From NCBI GenBank assembly GCA_036971715.1, contig JAVHJL010000001.1, positions 248,001 to 312,000 of the forward strand: 64,000 bases of DNA, read 5' to 3'. Shown here one piece after another: positions 1-10,016 of this stretch. The first letter of the stretch is position 1, and the number at the start of each line of letters is the position of its first letter. The translations under genes were made by a program, and so were the position numbers. Source of the stretch: Arthrobotrys musiformis (Eukaryota; Ascomycota; Orbiliomycetes; Orbiliales; Orbiliaceae). The notes under the pieces are model-generated. The model ran no database searches, was not told the origin of the DNA, and saw only the letters and a list, made by a program, of their open reading frames with translations.

Positions 1-576
1 ACCTCACCACTGGGAAACATCCTAATGGCCGGTTCATCCCTCCATCACGCCGTTGAGATCCACGATCTGAGGTATCCCGGGAATATGGTGGGTTACTTTT
101 CGCCTTACATGTTCAATCCCCTCGAGGGGGAGATGAGGGATATAGTCAGCGAAGGATGCCTGCTTTTCTTCGATAATGTGGTCGGCACGCCGTTTCAGCC
201 GTTGCAAAGACGGGGGAGGTTTTCGGGGAGGGGTAGTAGTGCTATATACTCCCTTTCCTCGCCGGGCCCGGCGTCCGGGAAGGTGTATATAGGGGAGGAG
301 AATACGGTTATACAGGTGGATTTTAGGAAGAGGAAGGTGGGAGGGGAATGGGGGAGGGGATTGACGGGGGCAGAGAAGGTGAGGAAGAAGGAGGCGGAGA
401 GGGGCGCGGGGGGAGGGCATGTGCCCATGTATTGGTTCGATCCGGCGAGAGGGAAGGGGGATGGTGGGGAGGAAAATGGTCCTCATGGCGGGGTTAATGG
501 GCGGTGGTGGTGCGGTGGGGGTAAGGCAGCGGTAAAGGTGAAGGAGCGCGGGGCGGGTAGGAGCTGGTGGAGGTGA
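1..576 (+). CDS. C-terminal part of an F-box/WD-repeat-like protein (5' end outside the window)
   Basis: The frame is open from base 1 to the TGA at 574-576, so the gene enters from the left. Two stretches read like WD/beta-propeller blades: one with GSSLHHAVEIHDLR (about residues 11-24 of the visible part) and one with GKVYIGEENTVIQVDF further on. From memory, this pair of motifs is found near the C-terminus of fungal F-box proteins that carry a degenerate propeller, which act as SCF substrate receptors. The last 80 residues are Gly/Arg/Lys-rich and low in complexity, and could be a disordered tail. The F-box itself would lie upstream and is not visible. The long opposite-strand frame at 34-744 looks like a shadow. 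The family is a moderate guess; that a coding end lies here is more secure. Confidence 0.5.
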   Translation, partial: TSPLGNILMAGSSLHHAVEIHDLRYPGNMVGYFSPYMFNPLEGEMRDIVSEGCLLFFDNVVGTPFQPLQRRGRFSGRGSSAIYSLSSPGPASGKVYIGEENTVIQVDFRKRKVGGEWGRGLTGAEKVRKKEAERGAGGGHVPMYWFDPARGKGDGGEENGPHGGVNGRWWCGGGKAAVKVKERGAGRSWWR

Positions 577-999
577 TCGCATCTCACTCCTAGACTCATC
601 AAACTTCATAGACGGACAGTAAAAGGCATGTATAGAATGATTTGTTTCCAATCTGGTTAGAATAGAAAAAGAGAACTGCATAGAATCAAACCGTCCCTTG
701 CGATTGATCATGGTCTTTGGTATCCCCTTCGATCTAGTGCCCACTCCAGCTTAAACATAAAATTTGAAACATACAAGACAAGAAAGATAGACATTCGGAC
801 GCTGATAAAGACAGTATGACAAACAAAAGACCGAAAACTCCTGGATCCAGTATACCGCCCTCTACCCTCTATCCGTACTTACCTTACCGCCTCCCCATAA
901 TCGTAGATACCATATGCATGCCCTCGGGCTTCTCCAATTGTGACACATCGTCGTAGATACCTAAGTAGGTACTTTTAGGTATATATGAGCGTATGAGGA
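577..999. other. convergent intergenic stretch, no gene seen
   Basis: This lies between the 3' ends of the left-hand partial gene (+) and the cystinosin-like gene (-). It should hold both 3' UTRs. I see no conserved frame, repeat or RNA. Confidence 0.6.
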
Positions 1000-2134
1000 T
1001 TACTCGGAAACCTCATCACGTTCATCCACATACCGCCTCTCCCTCACCAGCGGCGTCCTCTCCGTAGACCCCCTCCTCTCCTCATCCTCCTCCTCCTCCT
1101 CCTCTCCCTCCTTATCCTCCTCCTCACCCCTCACCTGCTCTTTTCCGGGGTAAATAAGGTAGTGTTGGATGATAAACACCACATTCAACGCCATGCTGAT
1201 AACCCCCAGCCCAGTCTTGACAATATTCCCCTTAACCCCATCCCAACCCCCCTCCAAAGCAGCATCAATACCAAGCTGCACAAGCGACAAAACCCCACCC
1301 CAGAAATCAGCCTGAATCTGCCAGATCGAAAATCCCTCTGTAGATTTATTAATATAATTCGTATAAATCTGCGGCAGGTATTTAATCAACGTCACGATCA
1401 ACTTCGACAGCGATAGGGCAGTGGTAACGTCGAGGTAATTAATCTTATCGAAGCTGAAGAAGTTATTATTCTCATCTTGTTCGATTACTGTTAACGAACC
1501 GGAGGCGGCGGAGATGGTGATCCGTTGGTTCGGGAGGGGGGTCGTGGTTACGTTTTTGGGGATCGGGGAGTCGAGTTCTTTTTCGAATTCGTTGCCTGCG
1601 GCGATGCTGGTGATGAGGAGGAGGGTGCTGATGATGCCGATTATTACGCCCCAAATGATCGGTCTGGTCCTCTCCCTCTTCCTTCCGGTTTCGTACCCCC
1701 AGATGGAGGGGAAGAATTGGGAGTAGGTAAGCGTGGCTAGTACCAAAGCGTGCACGGCGAAGGCGAGGTCGTTGAATCTGACGGTCGGGTTCGGGGCGGA
1801 GGGGTACCTCTCGGCGTACTCGGCGCGGATGGTGGAGGAGTAGAGGAGGAGGGAGGTGTAGAGGGAGTAGCAGAGGAAGCCGAGGATGTTGAGGGGGAAG
1901 TAGGAGGTTGCGACGCCGAGGGTGGAGCGGCGGGCGCGGTTCTGCAGGAACTGCGGGTAGAAGGAGAAGGTCCAGAGGGCGAAGCTATTAACATTCACCA
2001 CTCTATTAGTATACTATGGTATATATAATAGGGGGCAGGGGGGGTACGGGGGAGCTTCGGTAAATAGCTACTTACTAAGTCCAGCCGACGAGCCAGGAGA
2101 CGGCCTCAGCGACGTTGCGGCCTGTTATCGCCAT
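1000..2134 (-). CDS. ERS1: cystinosin-like PQ-loop transporter (lysosomal/vacuolar cystine exporter family)
   Basis: Two exons on the minus strand: 2134-2076 (59 nt) and 1984-1000. The intron has a GTAAGT donor, a TACTAAT branch point and an AG acceptor, and it restores the family's N-terminal reading GWTYFALWTFSFYPQ. The 347-residue product has the seven-helix PQ-loop plan. The first PQ motif (YPQ) is at residues 29-31, the second (LPQ) at about 223-225, followed by the typical loop NKSTEGFSIWQIQ. Family members export cystine from lysosomes or vacuoles with protons; yeast Ers1 and human CTNS are the references. The lumenal segment between the two PQ bundles has an NVTT glycosylation-type site. 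The C-terminal tail is very rich in Glu and Arg and probably cytosolic. The longer single frame beginning at 2001 has no first-helix start and was rejected in favour of the spliced start. Confidence 0.88.
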
Positions 2135-3017
2135 GTCTGCAATATCCTCCTACTTTACTGCTATTTTTGGTGTTTATTTTATTTGCGAGAGAATTAATTA
2201 AGCTGGAGGAAGAGCCCAGGTATCAGTATTTCGACCTCATCTTCTATTCTACTGTATTCTAGCAGAGGGGTTGTATGGGATGCTATATGTATGTGTAGAT
2301 GGAGGAATGAAGGAGAAAGGACAGATGAGAGAATGCCGCTTCGGGGAATACCAACCGTCGACGGGAAACTGCAATCCAAAAACTCCGCACGTCGACATGC
2401 GCCTATATTATATATAATATATAGCTATCGATATATATAGCATACCTAATCGGAAAGAAATAGAATAAATAAGATAAAATAAAATAAAAAGAGCGGACGA
2501 CTGTATGGCCAGTCAATACTTAATTAATAAGAAGAAGCAGAAGGAAGCATTCCATCAGCGCGAGGTCAAATGGCGTCTGCCCGCCGTTAGCCGCACGTGC
2601 GGTTTGTCCCGATTTGCTTCTCAAATTAGTCAGCGGGCCCCTGATTGATTGATCTTGGATTGCCTCAATTGTGCGACGGACACGGGACCCAGATCTGATC
2701 TGTCAAACGCTATATACTATGGCTGGGGTACTGTTGTCGAAGGTACTATGCATGGGGTATCTTATACTCAATATTGTATACGGCGGTTTTAATAGCTTTT
2801 AAACTGATAGAAGATACATGTTTAAATATACATATTTAAATATATATTTGTACCGGAACTTGCCGTGCATAAAGTATACAGATAGGCATGTATATATACC
2901 CGAGCGCCTGGTCTCGAGGCTAATATTATATACCCCTCTGTGAGGTCACAGATCGATCTATTGTATACATGTACTAGCCCGGATTATATCAACCCCGTGA
3001 CATTTATATACGTCTAT
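2135..3017. other. intergenic, AT-rich; promoter side of the cystinosin-like gene
   Basis: This holds the 5' flank of the cystinosin-like gene and the 3' flank of the SET gene, both on the minus strand. There is a TA-rich run at about 2405-2445 and A-rich purine tracts at about 2457-2492. No gene is supported. Confidence 0.55.
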
Positions 3018-4203
3018 CTAGCTCCTCTCGGCCTTGGTGCTGACATCAACATCGACATCATTGTCATTGCTCTTGTTCTTGTTCCTGACCGACTCCAACA
3101 GGTGCACTGCGGCGATAAACTCCTTGCTGTCCTCCCCCAGGCACTTCCTCTCAACCTCCACCGCCTTCTCAGCCCATTCCACCATACTTTCTTGCTCATC
3201 TTCGTCTCCAATCATCATGCCCAGTCTGACCCCCTCCGCATAGACCAGCCCAAGTGTATCAGTCTCCTCCATCCCTTCCTTCTTCAGCAGTCTAATACAC
3301 TTCACCACATTCCCCAAACTCCTCCTGCAATCCTTCTCACTTATCTTCCCTTTCTTAGCCCTTCTCTTATTTATTTTCGCAAACAAATCCTCAATCTTCT
3401 TTCTTCTGTAATCCTCGTCGTCGTCTGGACTATCGCACGCAGAACATCGACATCTAAACCCCCAATGTTTCAATATATGCCGTCTCACCGCCGTCGGATG
3501 ACAAATATCGATATACGATGTCAACAACTCCTCCCCTACTTTAATATCACGCAGGGCGTGGACGGTAAGCCTGTCGATGACGGGATTGTACCGGTGGAAA
3601 ACGTTGGGGGAGCAAGAATGGTTCAACCGCGCCGATTGCGGGAAGATTCCTAGCGATTTTTCCGCATCGTTGTCGAGGGGTTTGCAGGTGAACCTGTTGG
3701 TTTCGTATATCGACCAGGCTTGTTCGTAGGAGGCTATTAGGTCGTTGAAAGTGGATGATATGTCCTCTGTCCCAATTTATCAGTATCCAAAAAATACCCC
3801 CTGTTTAAATTGAGGGTATAATAGTAGGGTTAGGGGAGGTACCGTCACAAATCTGTCTAACCTCATCGATCCACTCGACGTTCTTACTGGGCTTCGTCGA
3901 CGCCGCCAGTTCCCAGAACATCTTCTCCCTCGCCCCATCCAAAGCCTTGACAGCATTATACAATTCTACCTGCCCGGCCTCATCCGGAAGCATCAATATA
4001 CCCTCCTCGCAGAATATACGGGTCCCAGAGGGTATATCCTTCGTCGCAAAGGCGCCGATGCCGGCTTCCGGCGTTTGTCGCTCTTCGTAGAGGTCGCGAC
4101 GGGTGTAGGAGGGTATTTTTGTTACATTGCTATCTGGCTTCGGGAGGATTTCGGCGAGGGAGAGGGTGGAGATGTCAACGATTGGGGGGTCGGGTACGGT
4201 CAT
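3018..4203 (-). CDS. SET-domain protein (SMYD-like lysine methyltransferase family)
   Basis: Two exons on the minus strand: 4203-3843 and 3766-3018, joined in phase 1, giving 369 residues. The start of the SET fold is EAGIGAFATKDIPSGTRI in exon 1. The S-adenosylmethionine/active-site signature NHSCSPN is at about residues 168-174, and GEELLTSYID at about 200. A post-SET cysteine cluster (CRCSAC) follows WGF. The distance between the first part and NHSC, and the absence of an obvious MYND finger, fit the fungal cytoplasmic/nuclear SET proteins whose substrates are mostly unknown. The C-terminal 130 residues are helical and acidic. The intron is 76 nt with GTACC as donor. The substrate cannot be told from sequence. 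Confidence 0.85.
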
Positions 4204-4844
4204 CGTTGACTCTCTGCTTATAATATATATCGTCCTTGAACTGAAGCCTTGAATATATGATGATATTTATATGATATATAGGTATATTATCGGATTTTGT
4301 CAAAATATCGACGATATATGGTATATATGATATGTATATCAAGTATTCAAAGGCTGTTTCTCGCAGTTCAAACGCTCGAATCGATCGAACAGGTAATTCA
4401 ATCCTCGCCGTCGAGGGGGGTCGGTTATTTTCGTATACTACTCATCTTGACAGATTTTTGTAAAAAAGCTATTGAAGAGCGCGGTCTATTTTTATCTATT
4501 AACAAATCTAGAGTAAATCTATCTGGGGGTCTCGTAGAAGATTGCTCGAATGGGTATTGAAAAGATTGAGAAGATTTGTGAAGAAAGAATCGAAAAGTCA
4601 TTTTGACAGCGTATTTAAATTGGGTAACAGCAAAAAAGGTTATTCTCGATTCAGTAAACTATGCTTATTTTTAGCCGAAGACCCTGTGCTGCGTTCTAGA
4701 AGGATCTGATCTGATAAGATCGGAATGATAGTTAAAATACAACATTTTCAACGCAACCTTTCCCTTTTTCGTTCAAATTAAGATAAAAATCTGGTGATGT
4801 TGACTCCCAACACTGCTATGAAAATTAAACACCAAATAATGTTA
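4204..4844. other. intergenic, AT-rich; promoter side of the SET gene
   Basis: This holds the 5' flank of the SET gene and the 3' flank of the AT-hook gene, both minus strand. TA-rich sequence lies just upstream of the SET start (about 4216-4330). An 87-codon plus frame at 4297-4560 has no recognisable content. Confidence 0.5.
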
Positions 4845-5668
4845 CTAATCCTCCCCATCCTCTTCATTATCTTCCTCTTTCTTAACCTGTCCTTTGCTCT
4901 TACTATTAGAGGAAGGAATACCAGCGCTCCAATCCTTCATCCTCTTGATCACAAACCCCTGGCTCAACTTTGTATACTCACCGTCCCCGGCATTGCCGTA
5001 CTCGTTCAGCACAGCGAGTGCTTTATTATTTTCGACGGTTTCGATTGCTTTCTTTAGCGCTGTTTCCTATTTTTCCAACAAATTAATATGATATCAGATT
5101 CACACACATCCAAACTTATTTGCCAAGTATGAAATCTAGAGGGTAAAAGAGGGGGCGGTACCTCTTCAGCTGATAAGACGATATCCCCTTCCTTCAATTT
5201 ATACCATCTGAATCTAATAACATTGCTTGACTTCCCCGTGTTGAACTTCTCTTCGAAGAGGGAGTAGATCTCTTTGCTACTATGTTTTGTGGGTGAGGTG
5301 TAGAGCTCGCGGATGTAGGCGTCTTGTTCCTTTGTGAAGGTATCTGCGGCTGAGGATCCTGGTTGGCGGCCGCGTTTGGATTTGGTTGCATCTGTTGGGG
5401 CTGCGGAGGAGGGTTCTGACTTTGGTTTTTTGGGAGCGGGGGTGGGTTTTTCGGCTGTGGCTTTTGGGCGGCCGCGTTTCTTGGTTGGGGGTTTTTGGGG
5501 ATCTGGGGTGATGGTTGTGAGGGTCTTGGTGTCTTCTTGGATGTTGTTATCCTCTTCGTTTTCTTTTGTATCTGGATCGATGCCGGGTTCGGAGGGTGGT
5601 GGGGTTGGGAGGTATTTGGATTCCTCTTCTTCTACTTTTACCTGCATCTTGCTGATATTCCTCGACAT
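4845..5668 (-). CDS. AT-hook / Myb-SANT-like DNA-binding protein, paralogue 1
   Basis: Two exons on the minus strand: 5668-5162 (169 codons) and 5066-4845, phase 0, giving 242 residues. AT-hook cores are KKRGRPK and SKRGRQPG. A Myb/SANT-like helix bundle follows, beginning TFTKEQDAYIRELY (about residues 112-125) and ending in RFRWYKL. The C-terminus is acidic (EDNEEDGED). The N-terminus has a PTPPPSEPG stretch. Exon 2 was assigned by homology to the neighbouring paralogue: KLSQGFVIKRMKDW here aligns with VTKGYVQRKMKEG there. It is probably a small nuclear, DNA-binding protein; no partner or target is evident. Two ATGs (5668 and 5647) are possible; the first is used. Confidence 0.75.
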
Positions 5669-6138
5669 GAATTTATATCAAAGTGCGGTTTGGTAATTAA
5701 AGTTTTTATGTATTACGTTAAGAGACTGGGAGAATGGTGTAAGGTGTAGTATACCTCAAGCCAGGCTTTCCAGATTCATGATGATATAGTGGCTTATAGT
5801 GGTTCTATGAGCCTTCGAAGCTTCGATGGATGAAACTCGACAGTCGTGGAACTATTTTATATATACTCCCGGCATTTCTAGTATTTATCTTTTATGTATA
5901 TAAGAACTCGCCCAGGCTGGATCTAGAATCCACTCAAGCCTAGTACCGAACATCACCGACTAAAAAGTATAGAAACCATATTACGACTTCTATCCCCCAA
6001 AACATCGTCTCACAATCATAACTTGCATCACTAAACCTCTATTACTCCCCAAACATCGAAAGACCCATCAAGACTAATAACTTACCATACCCTCCACGAA
6101 AGAAACCAAAATTATCATCTAATAACTAAATCCAAACC
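5669..6138. promoter_or_regulatory. divergent intergenic region between the two AT-hook paralogues
   Basis: These 470 bases separate two head-to-head related genes and must carry both promoters. A perfect 12-bp palindrome, TCGAAGCTTCGA, lies at 5815-5826. The half next to the plus gene is rich in A and C (about 6020-6138), as is common for fungal leaders. No TATA box stands out. Confidence 0.5.
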
Positions 6139-6699
6139 ATGCCTATCAAATACGAAGAACCAGAGGGCGACCTCTCCCAACTCTCCCTCCAAGACCCCCC
6201 ACAAACCAACGACGAAAACGAAGACACCAACACCGCCCCACCCTCCAAAAAACGTCGTCTGTCGGAAACCACCACCGACCCCATCTCAAACATCAAACAA
6301 GAACCCACCGCCACCGCCCAAAAACCCATCGCGAAGCCCAAACGCGGCCGCCCCACCGCCGGCGGCAACAACGCCTTCACACCGGAACAAGACGCCTACC
6401 TGATCCACCTCCGCCAGACCTCCTCCAACGCCGACGAAATCTGGATCTCCTTCGAGAAGAAATTCCATTCTGGGAAAAATTCCAAGGCGCTGTGTAATCG
6501 CTGGTTCGCTATCAAGGATTCCGTATTGTTGAGCGGGGAGGAGGATCAGTTGTTGACGGAAACGATCGAGGAGGTCATGGGTGATGTGGCTGCTAGTATT
6601 GTTGAGAAGTTTAAGGCTAAGACTGGGAAGAAGGTTACGAAGGGGTATGTGCAGAGGAAGATGAAGGAGGGGAAGGGGGCAAAGGGGAAGGAGGAGTAG
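6139..6699 (+). CDS. AT-hook / Myb-SANT-like DNA-binding protein, paralogue 2
   Basis: Single-exon gene of 186 residues. It has a basic nuclear-signal-like KKRRLS, then an AT-hook core KPKRGRPT at about residues 68-75. A Myb/SANT-like bundle follows, AFTPEQDAYLIHLRQTSS to LCNRWFAIKD. The tail is Lys-rich. It is clearly related to the gene on the other side of the shared promoter: TKEQDAY/TPEQDAY, FEEKF/FEKKF and LSAEE/LSGEE align in order. That partner is interrupted by an intron just after LSAEE and this gene is not, so an intron was lost or gained after duplication. Kozak context CCAAACCATG supports the start. Function beyond probable DNA binding is unknown. Confidence 0.78.
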   Translation: MPIKYEEPEGDLSQLSLQDPPQTNDENEDTNTAPPSKKRRLSETTTDPISNIKQEPTATAQKPIAKPKRGRPTAGGNNAFTPEQDAYLIHLRQTSSNADEIWISFEKKFHSGKNSKALCNRWFAIKDSVLLSGEEDQLLTETIEEVMGDVAASIVEKFKAKTGKKVTKGYVQRKMKEGKGAKGKEE

Positions 6700-7148
6700 A
6701 GCTGGAATTTAATGCGTGAGAATTTGAATGATAGGTTTGGATTGATGTTGCTTGATAAAAGAAAGCTGGGCACGAAATCCTGTGCGTTTAAATTGAGATA
6801 AAAAGGATGGTTTCCAGATGGTTTGGGGTGTGAAGTTAAATGTCTGTTTTCACGAAAGGGGACGGTTAAAAGAAAAGCTGAATAGTTTGTTCATGGTAAT
6901 GGTCTCTACTGGAGGTTGTGGCCCCAAAAAATGAAATTGGTTCGAGAGCTAATTGCAAGGCTAAGGCCTAATGACTTATCGCCGTTTGGTTTATGCATGC
7001 GTAGGAGTGAGTGTAAGCTGCAAAATACCAAAATCTGGAGATTCGGCTGTAAACACTCTCTGACAAAATATAAAGCCTGCCAAAACGCCTATAAGCCCCT
7101 GCGGCTACATAACACCTATACAAAAATGCTAATATGTATGGAAGTTCG
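6700..7148. other. convergent intergenic stretch, no gene seen
   Basis: This lies between the 3' ends of AT-hook paralogue 2 (+) and the Sha1/ASPM-like gene (-). Small frames on both strands show no family resemblance. Confidence 0.55.
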
Positions 7149-10016
7149 CTACTCCACAGCCAACTCCTGCCAAATATCAACGTCTGCGTTATCCTCCACG
7201 AATGCCTCAACATGCTTAATTTTCCTCGCTCTCTTCCCTTTCTTCTCCTTCTTCAACCGGTAGGGATCCCCTCCATCATCCTCCTTCTTCTCTTCCACCT
7301 TCTCCACTTTCTTGCCCTGCGGCACGAACCTACAATCGACCTTTCTTCTGACCAAACAACCTCGAATGAGTGCCTGGACATTCACAACCCTCTCTACTAA
7401 CTCCGTCACCTTCTTCTCCACTGCCGTCCTCCAAGCCCTTTGGATCCTCTTCGCCGCCAATGCCCTCCTAAACCCTTCGACCCTTTCCTCAAATTCTCTA
7501 GCTTCTTCAGCCAGCTCCCCAATCCTTCGGGACAGACTCCTCTTAAACTCTACATTTCTCCACCATCGTTGGATCTTTACGGCCGATCTTGGGGCTTTTG
7601 TTGAAGAGAATACCCGCGAAGCAAGGAATGCAAGTGTCGCGAGTACGAAGCGTGTATTTGTTGGTTTTCCGCTAGGCGTGAAAATCTTCATGAATGATTC
7701 GCTGCATCCGAATGCTTTGAGTCGGTGGTTCAAGTCCGTTTCCTTTTCCACCGGAGTTGGTTTGGTGGTTGTATTGATGAAGCGTTCGTATCCTCCGAGG
7801 ACTGCTTCGATGGCGGTGTTTTTCATGAGCCCTCCTATGCCTTTGTCGACTTCTACCCCTCTTCCGGCGGCAATGGTCCTGACCCACGTCTCCAAGTTTC
7901 TTACCTCCTCTTCCTCGCTTTCATCTACTTCAATAGTATCCGCGATCTTATATTCCTTCCTAACCCTTGCAATCTCCTTGTCGACTTCCCCGAAGTCAAC
8001 GAGATGCTTAACCCCTTTCTCCACCAAAATCGCCCACAGCAGACTTAACGTAACCTCCCTGTGTCCATCAACCACATCCTTCGCTTTGACGCTCCCCAGC
8101 GGCACTACTCCATTCTTGTATAAGACTGCCAGAACCTTTTCCACATTGACCACCTTCTCGGATTTACTTTTGGGGTTAATCAGCACCCCTTCAACCCTTT
8201 CTTTCATCAAAAGCTCGACAGCTTTGCCCATTCTGACACCATCTCTTAAATCCACTCTTAGATTCTCAATGGCGTACGAGTACTCTTCTTCGGGCAGTTG
8301 TTCGGTCTTGAGGGCATACCCGCAGTTTTTGACAGACTTGGTCATATTCCCCAAAGAAGGCAGTAACATCTTCCCACTCGCCACGAGTATTCCTTCAGAA
8401 CTCTTTATCTCCGAAGACTTCTTGAAAATCAAGTCCTCGAATATCCCCGATGATTTCGCGTCGTCGAGCAGTCGGATCAATAACAGGGTTCTCAGTATTG
8501 TTCTTCGTAACGTCCAGGCTTTATCACCTGATACCTCACTTTCAGTCCATACTCTTAACGTCCCGTGGGCGTTTGCCCCGTAACTTTCCCATTGTACGTC
8601 GCCGTCTTCTTCTTCGGTGTCGTGGGAGATATCGACGAAGAATGTTTCAAAGAATTTTCGGATCTCGGCATCGGATGGGGTGGTGGAAGGGGAAGGGGTG
8701 AGTAATCGTCCCGTTACTACCTCCATGCCCAGACGGAGGACGAGGGGGCTGTATGTTTCTAGAAACAGTTTTGTGAATTTATCACGTGCGCCTAGGTCTT
8801 CCGAGAGTTTTGGGTTTTGGGAGAGGTGTTCTTCGGAGGGCTTTAGGACGCCATGGAGGATTGAAGCCTTCAGACGGTCTTGGAGGAGACAGTATGTGTC
8901 TGTATTGTAGAGTGAGAGGAGATTTTTCCTAATGACTTCTAGCGGCTTTGCGGGGCGGGTTGTTCCTTCGATAAGAATTGAGTCGAGGATCTGGGTTAGG
9001 AGAGTTTCCTGGGTTGAGAGCCATGCTGTTGGGGCGTAGAGTTCAGGTTTTAGGGATTGGTCGGCCGACGAGAGTGGTGGGTAGGCGGAAGCAGATTTTC
9101 GGGCGGGCTTTTTGGAGGGATTGGATGGTTTCCGGAGGGATTCTGAGTCGGAGTGAGATTTTGGCTTTTGGAGACGCAGCCGGTTGATGTTGGAAGGTTG
9201 CTTTTTGAGGTCGGTAGTAGTGGAGAGAGGTCTAGAAGGAGGATTCATGCCCCGAGATATGGACTTGAGGGCTGGGCGTGAGGTCGATGTGGCTGTGGGA
9301 AGTGTCTTCTTCTTGATTTCAACCGCTGGTTTTGGTTTCACCGGGGCCTTCTTCTTGTCGATTGCCTTGGTAATACCTGGTTTTGTGATGGTCTTTGAGG
9401 TAGGTCTCGGTTTTGAAGCATTTGACGATGACGAAGTGGTGGTGATGGCCTTTGAAACAGCAGTTGCAGCTACCCGGCGTACAAGTTCGGATATCCTCCT
9501 CCTTTTCTTGGGAGGTGGGACAGGCAATCTTGTTTCAGACGAAGCAGATGTGTTTGGTGAAGAAGCTGGAAAGATGGTGGAAGAAGTAGAATCCATTGCA
9601 GAGACATCGGCATGTAATACGGAGCTGTTGACATTGTCTTGAAGAGGTGATGTTGGAATTGCAGTATGAGATCGCAGGGACATTCGTCGGTTATGTATGA
9701 TGCTAGTATCATGTTGACTACCAATTGAAGACCTTGGCGGTTTACTATCTTGTACTGGGGAAGTTGTGGGTTTCTTATCGATACTGGATCTTTGGACGAG
9801 ATTGATAGGGATCTTGCGACGTTTCGGAAGGATTGAGAGGGAGGTCAGCGGACGGTGCAGACGCGACGGCTTGGAGGCTGTGATGCTGCTGGTTGTGGGG
9901 GTAGGGAGAGATGAGAAATCTACTGGCTCCGGGGAGGCGGGACGACGACGTTTCAACCGACGGTTTGTCGGACGTGGACAAGGTGTTTCTGCGATATCCA
10001 TTGTGGTATTATTCAA
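7149..10016 (-). CDS. Sha1/ASPM-like spindle protein with calponin-homology and IQ motifs
   Basis: Uninterrupted frame of 955 residues. The first 310 residues are Ser/Pro/Lys-rich and disordered. A helical region follows, with a calponin-homology-like segment (about residues 540-680; YALKTEQLPEEEYSYAIENL, then VDLRDGVRMGKAVELL, and VTLSLLWAILVEKGVKHLVDF later). Near the C-terminus are IQ motifs: AVKIQRWWRNVEFKRSL, AAKRIQRAWRTAVEKKV and NVQALIRGCLVRRK. This order of disordered N-terminus, CH and IQ repeats is that of the Asp/ASPM family, annotated in fungi as calmodulin-binding protein Sha1. These proteins act at spindle poles and microtubule minus ends with calmodulin. It is much shorter than animal ASPM because it has only a few IQ motifs, as usual for fungi. 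The start near 10016 is the first ATG of the frame; a start six codons later (MDIAE) is equally possible. Confidence 0.83.
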   Translation of the reverse strand: MNNTTMDIAETPCPRPTNRRLKRRRPASPEPVDFSSLPTPTTSSITASKPSRLHRPLTSLSILPKRRKIPINLVQRSSIDKKPTTSPVQDSKPPRSSIGSQHDTSIIHNRRMSLRSHTAIPTSPLQDNVNSSVLHADVSAMDSTSSTIFPASSPNTSASSETRLPVPPPKKRRRISELVRRVAATAVSKAITTTSSSSNASKPRPTSKTITKPGITKAIDKKKAPVKPKPAVEIKKKTLPTATSTSRPALKSISRGMNPPSRPLSTTTDLKKQPSNINRLRLQKPKSHSDSESLRKPSNPSKKPARKSASAYPPLSSADQSLKPELYAPTAWLSTQETLLTQILDSILIEGTTRPAKPLEVIRKNLLSLYNTDTYCLLQDRLKASILHGVLKPSEEHLSQNPKLSEDLGARDKFTKLFLETYSPLVLRLGMEVVTGRLLTPSPSTTPSDAEIRKFFETFFVDISHDTEEEDGDVQWESYGANAHGTLRVWTESEVSGDKAWTLRRTILRTLLLIRLLDDAKSSGIFEDLIFKKSSEIKSSEGILVASGKMLLPSLGNMTKSVKNCGYALKTEQLPEEEYSYAIENLRVDLRDGVRMGKAVELLMKERVEGVLINPKSKSEKVVNVEKVLAVLYKNGVVPLGSVKAKDVVDGHREVTLSLLWAILVEKGVKHLVDFGEVDKEIARVRKEYKIADTIEVDESEEEEVRNLETWVRTIAAGRGVEVDKGIGGLMKNTAIEAVLGGYERFINTTTKPTPVEKETDLNHRLKAFGCSESFMKIFTPSGKPTNTRFVLATLAFLASRVFSSTKAPRSAVKIQRWWRNVEFKRSLSRRIGELAEEAREFEERVEGFRRALAAKRIQRAWRTAVEKKVTELVERVVNVQALIRGCLVRRKVDCRFVPQGKKVEKVEEKKEDDGGDPYRLKKEKKGKRARKIKHVEAFVEDNADVDIWQELAVE

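Noticed and set aside
34..744. 236-codon frame on the minus strand
   Set aside because: Pro/Arg-rich shadow of the G-rich plus-strand coding end; no family resemblance.
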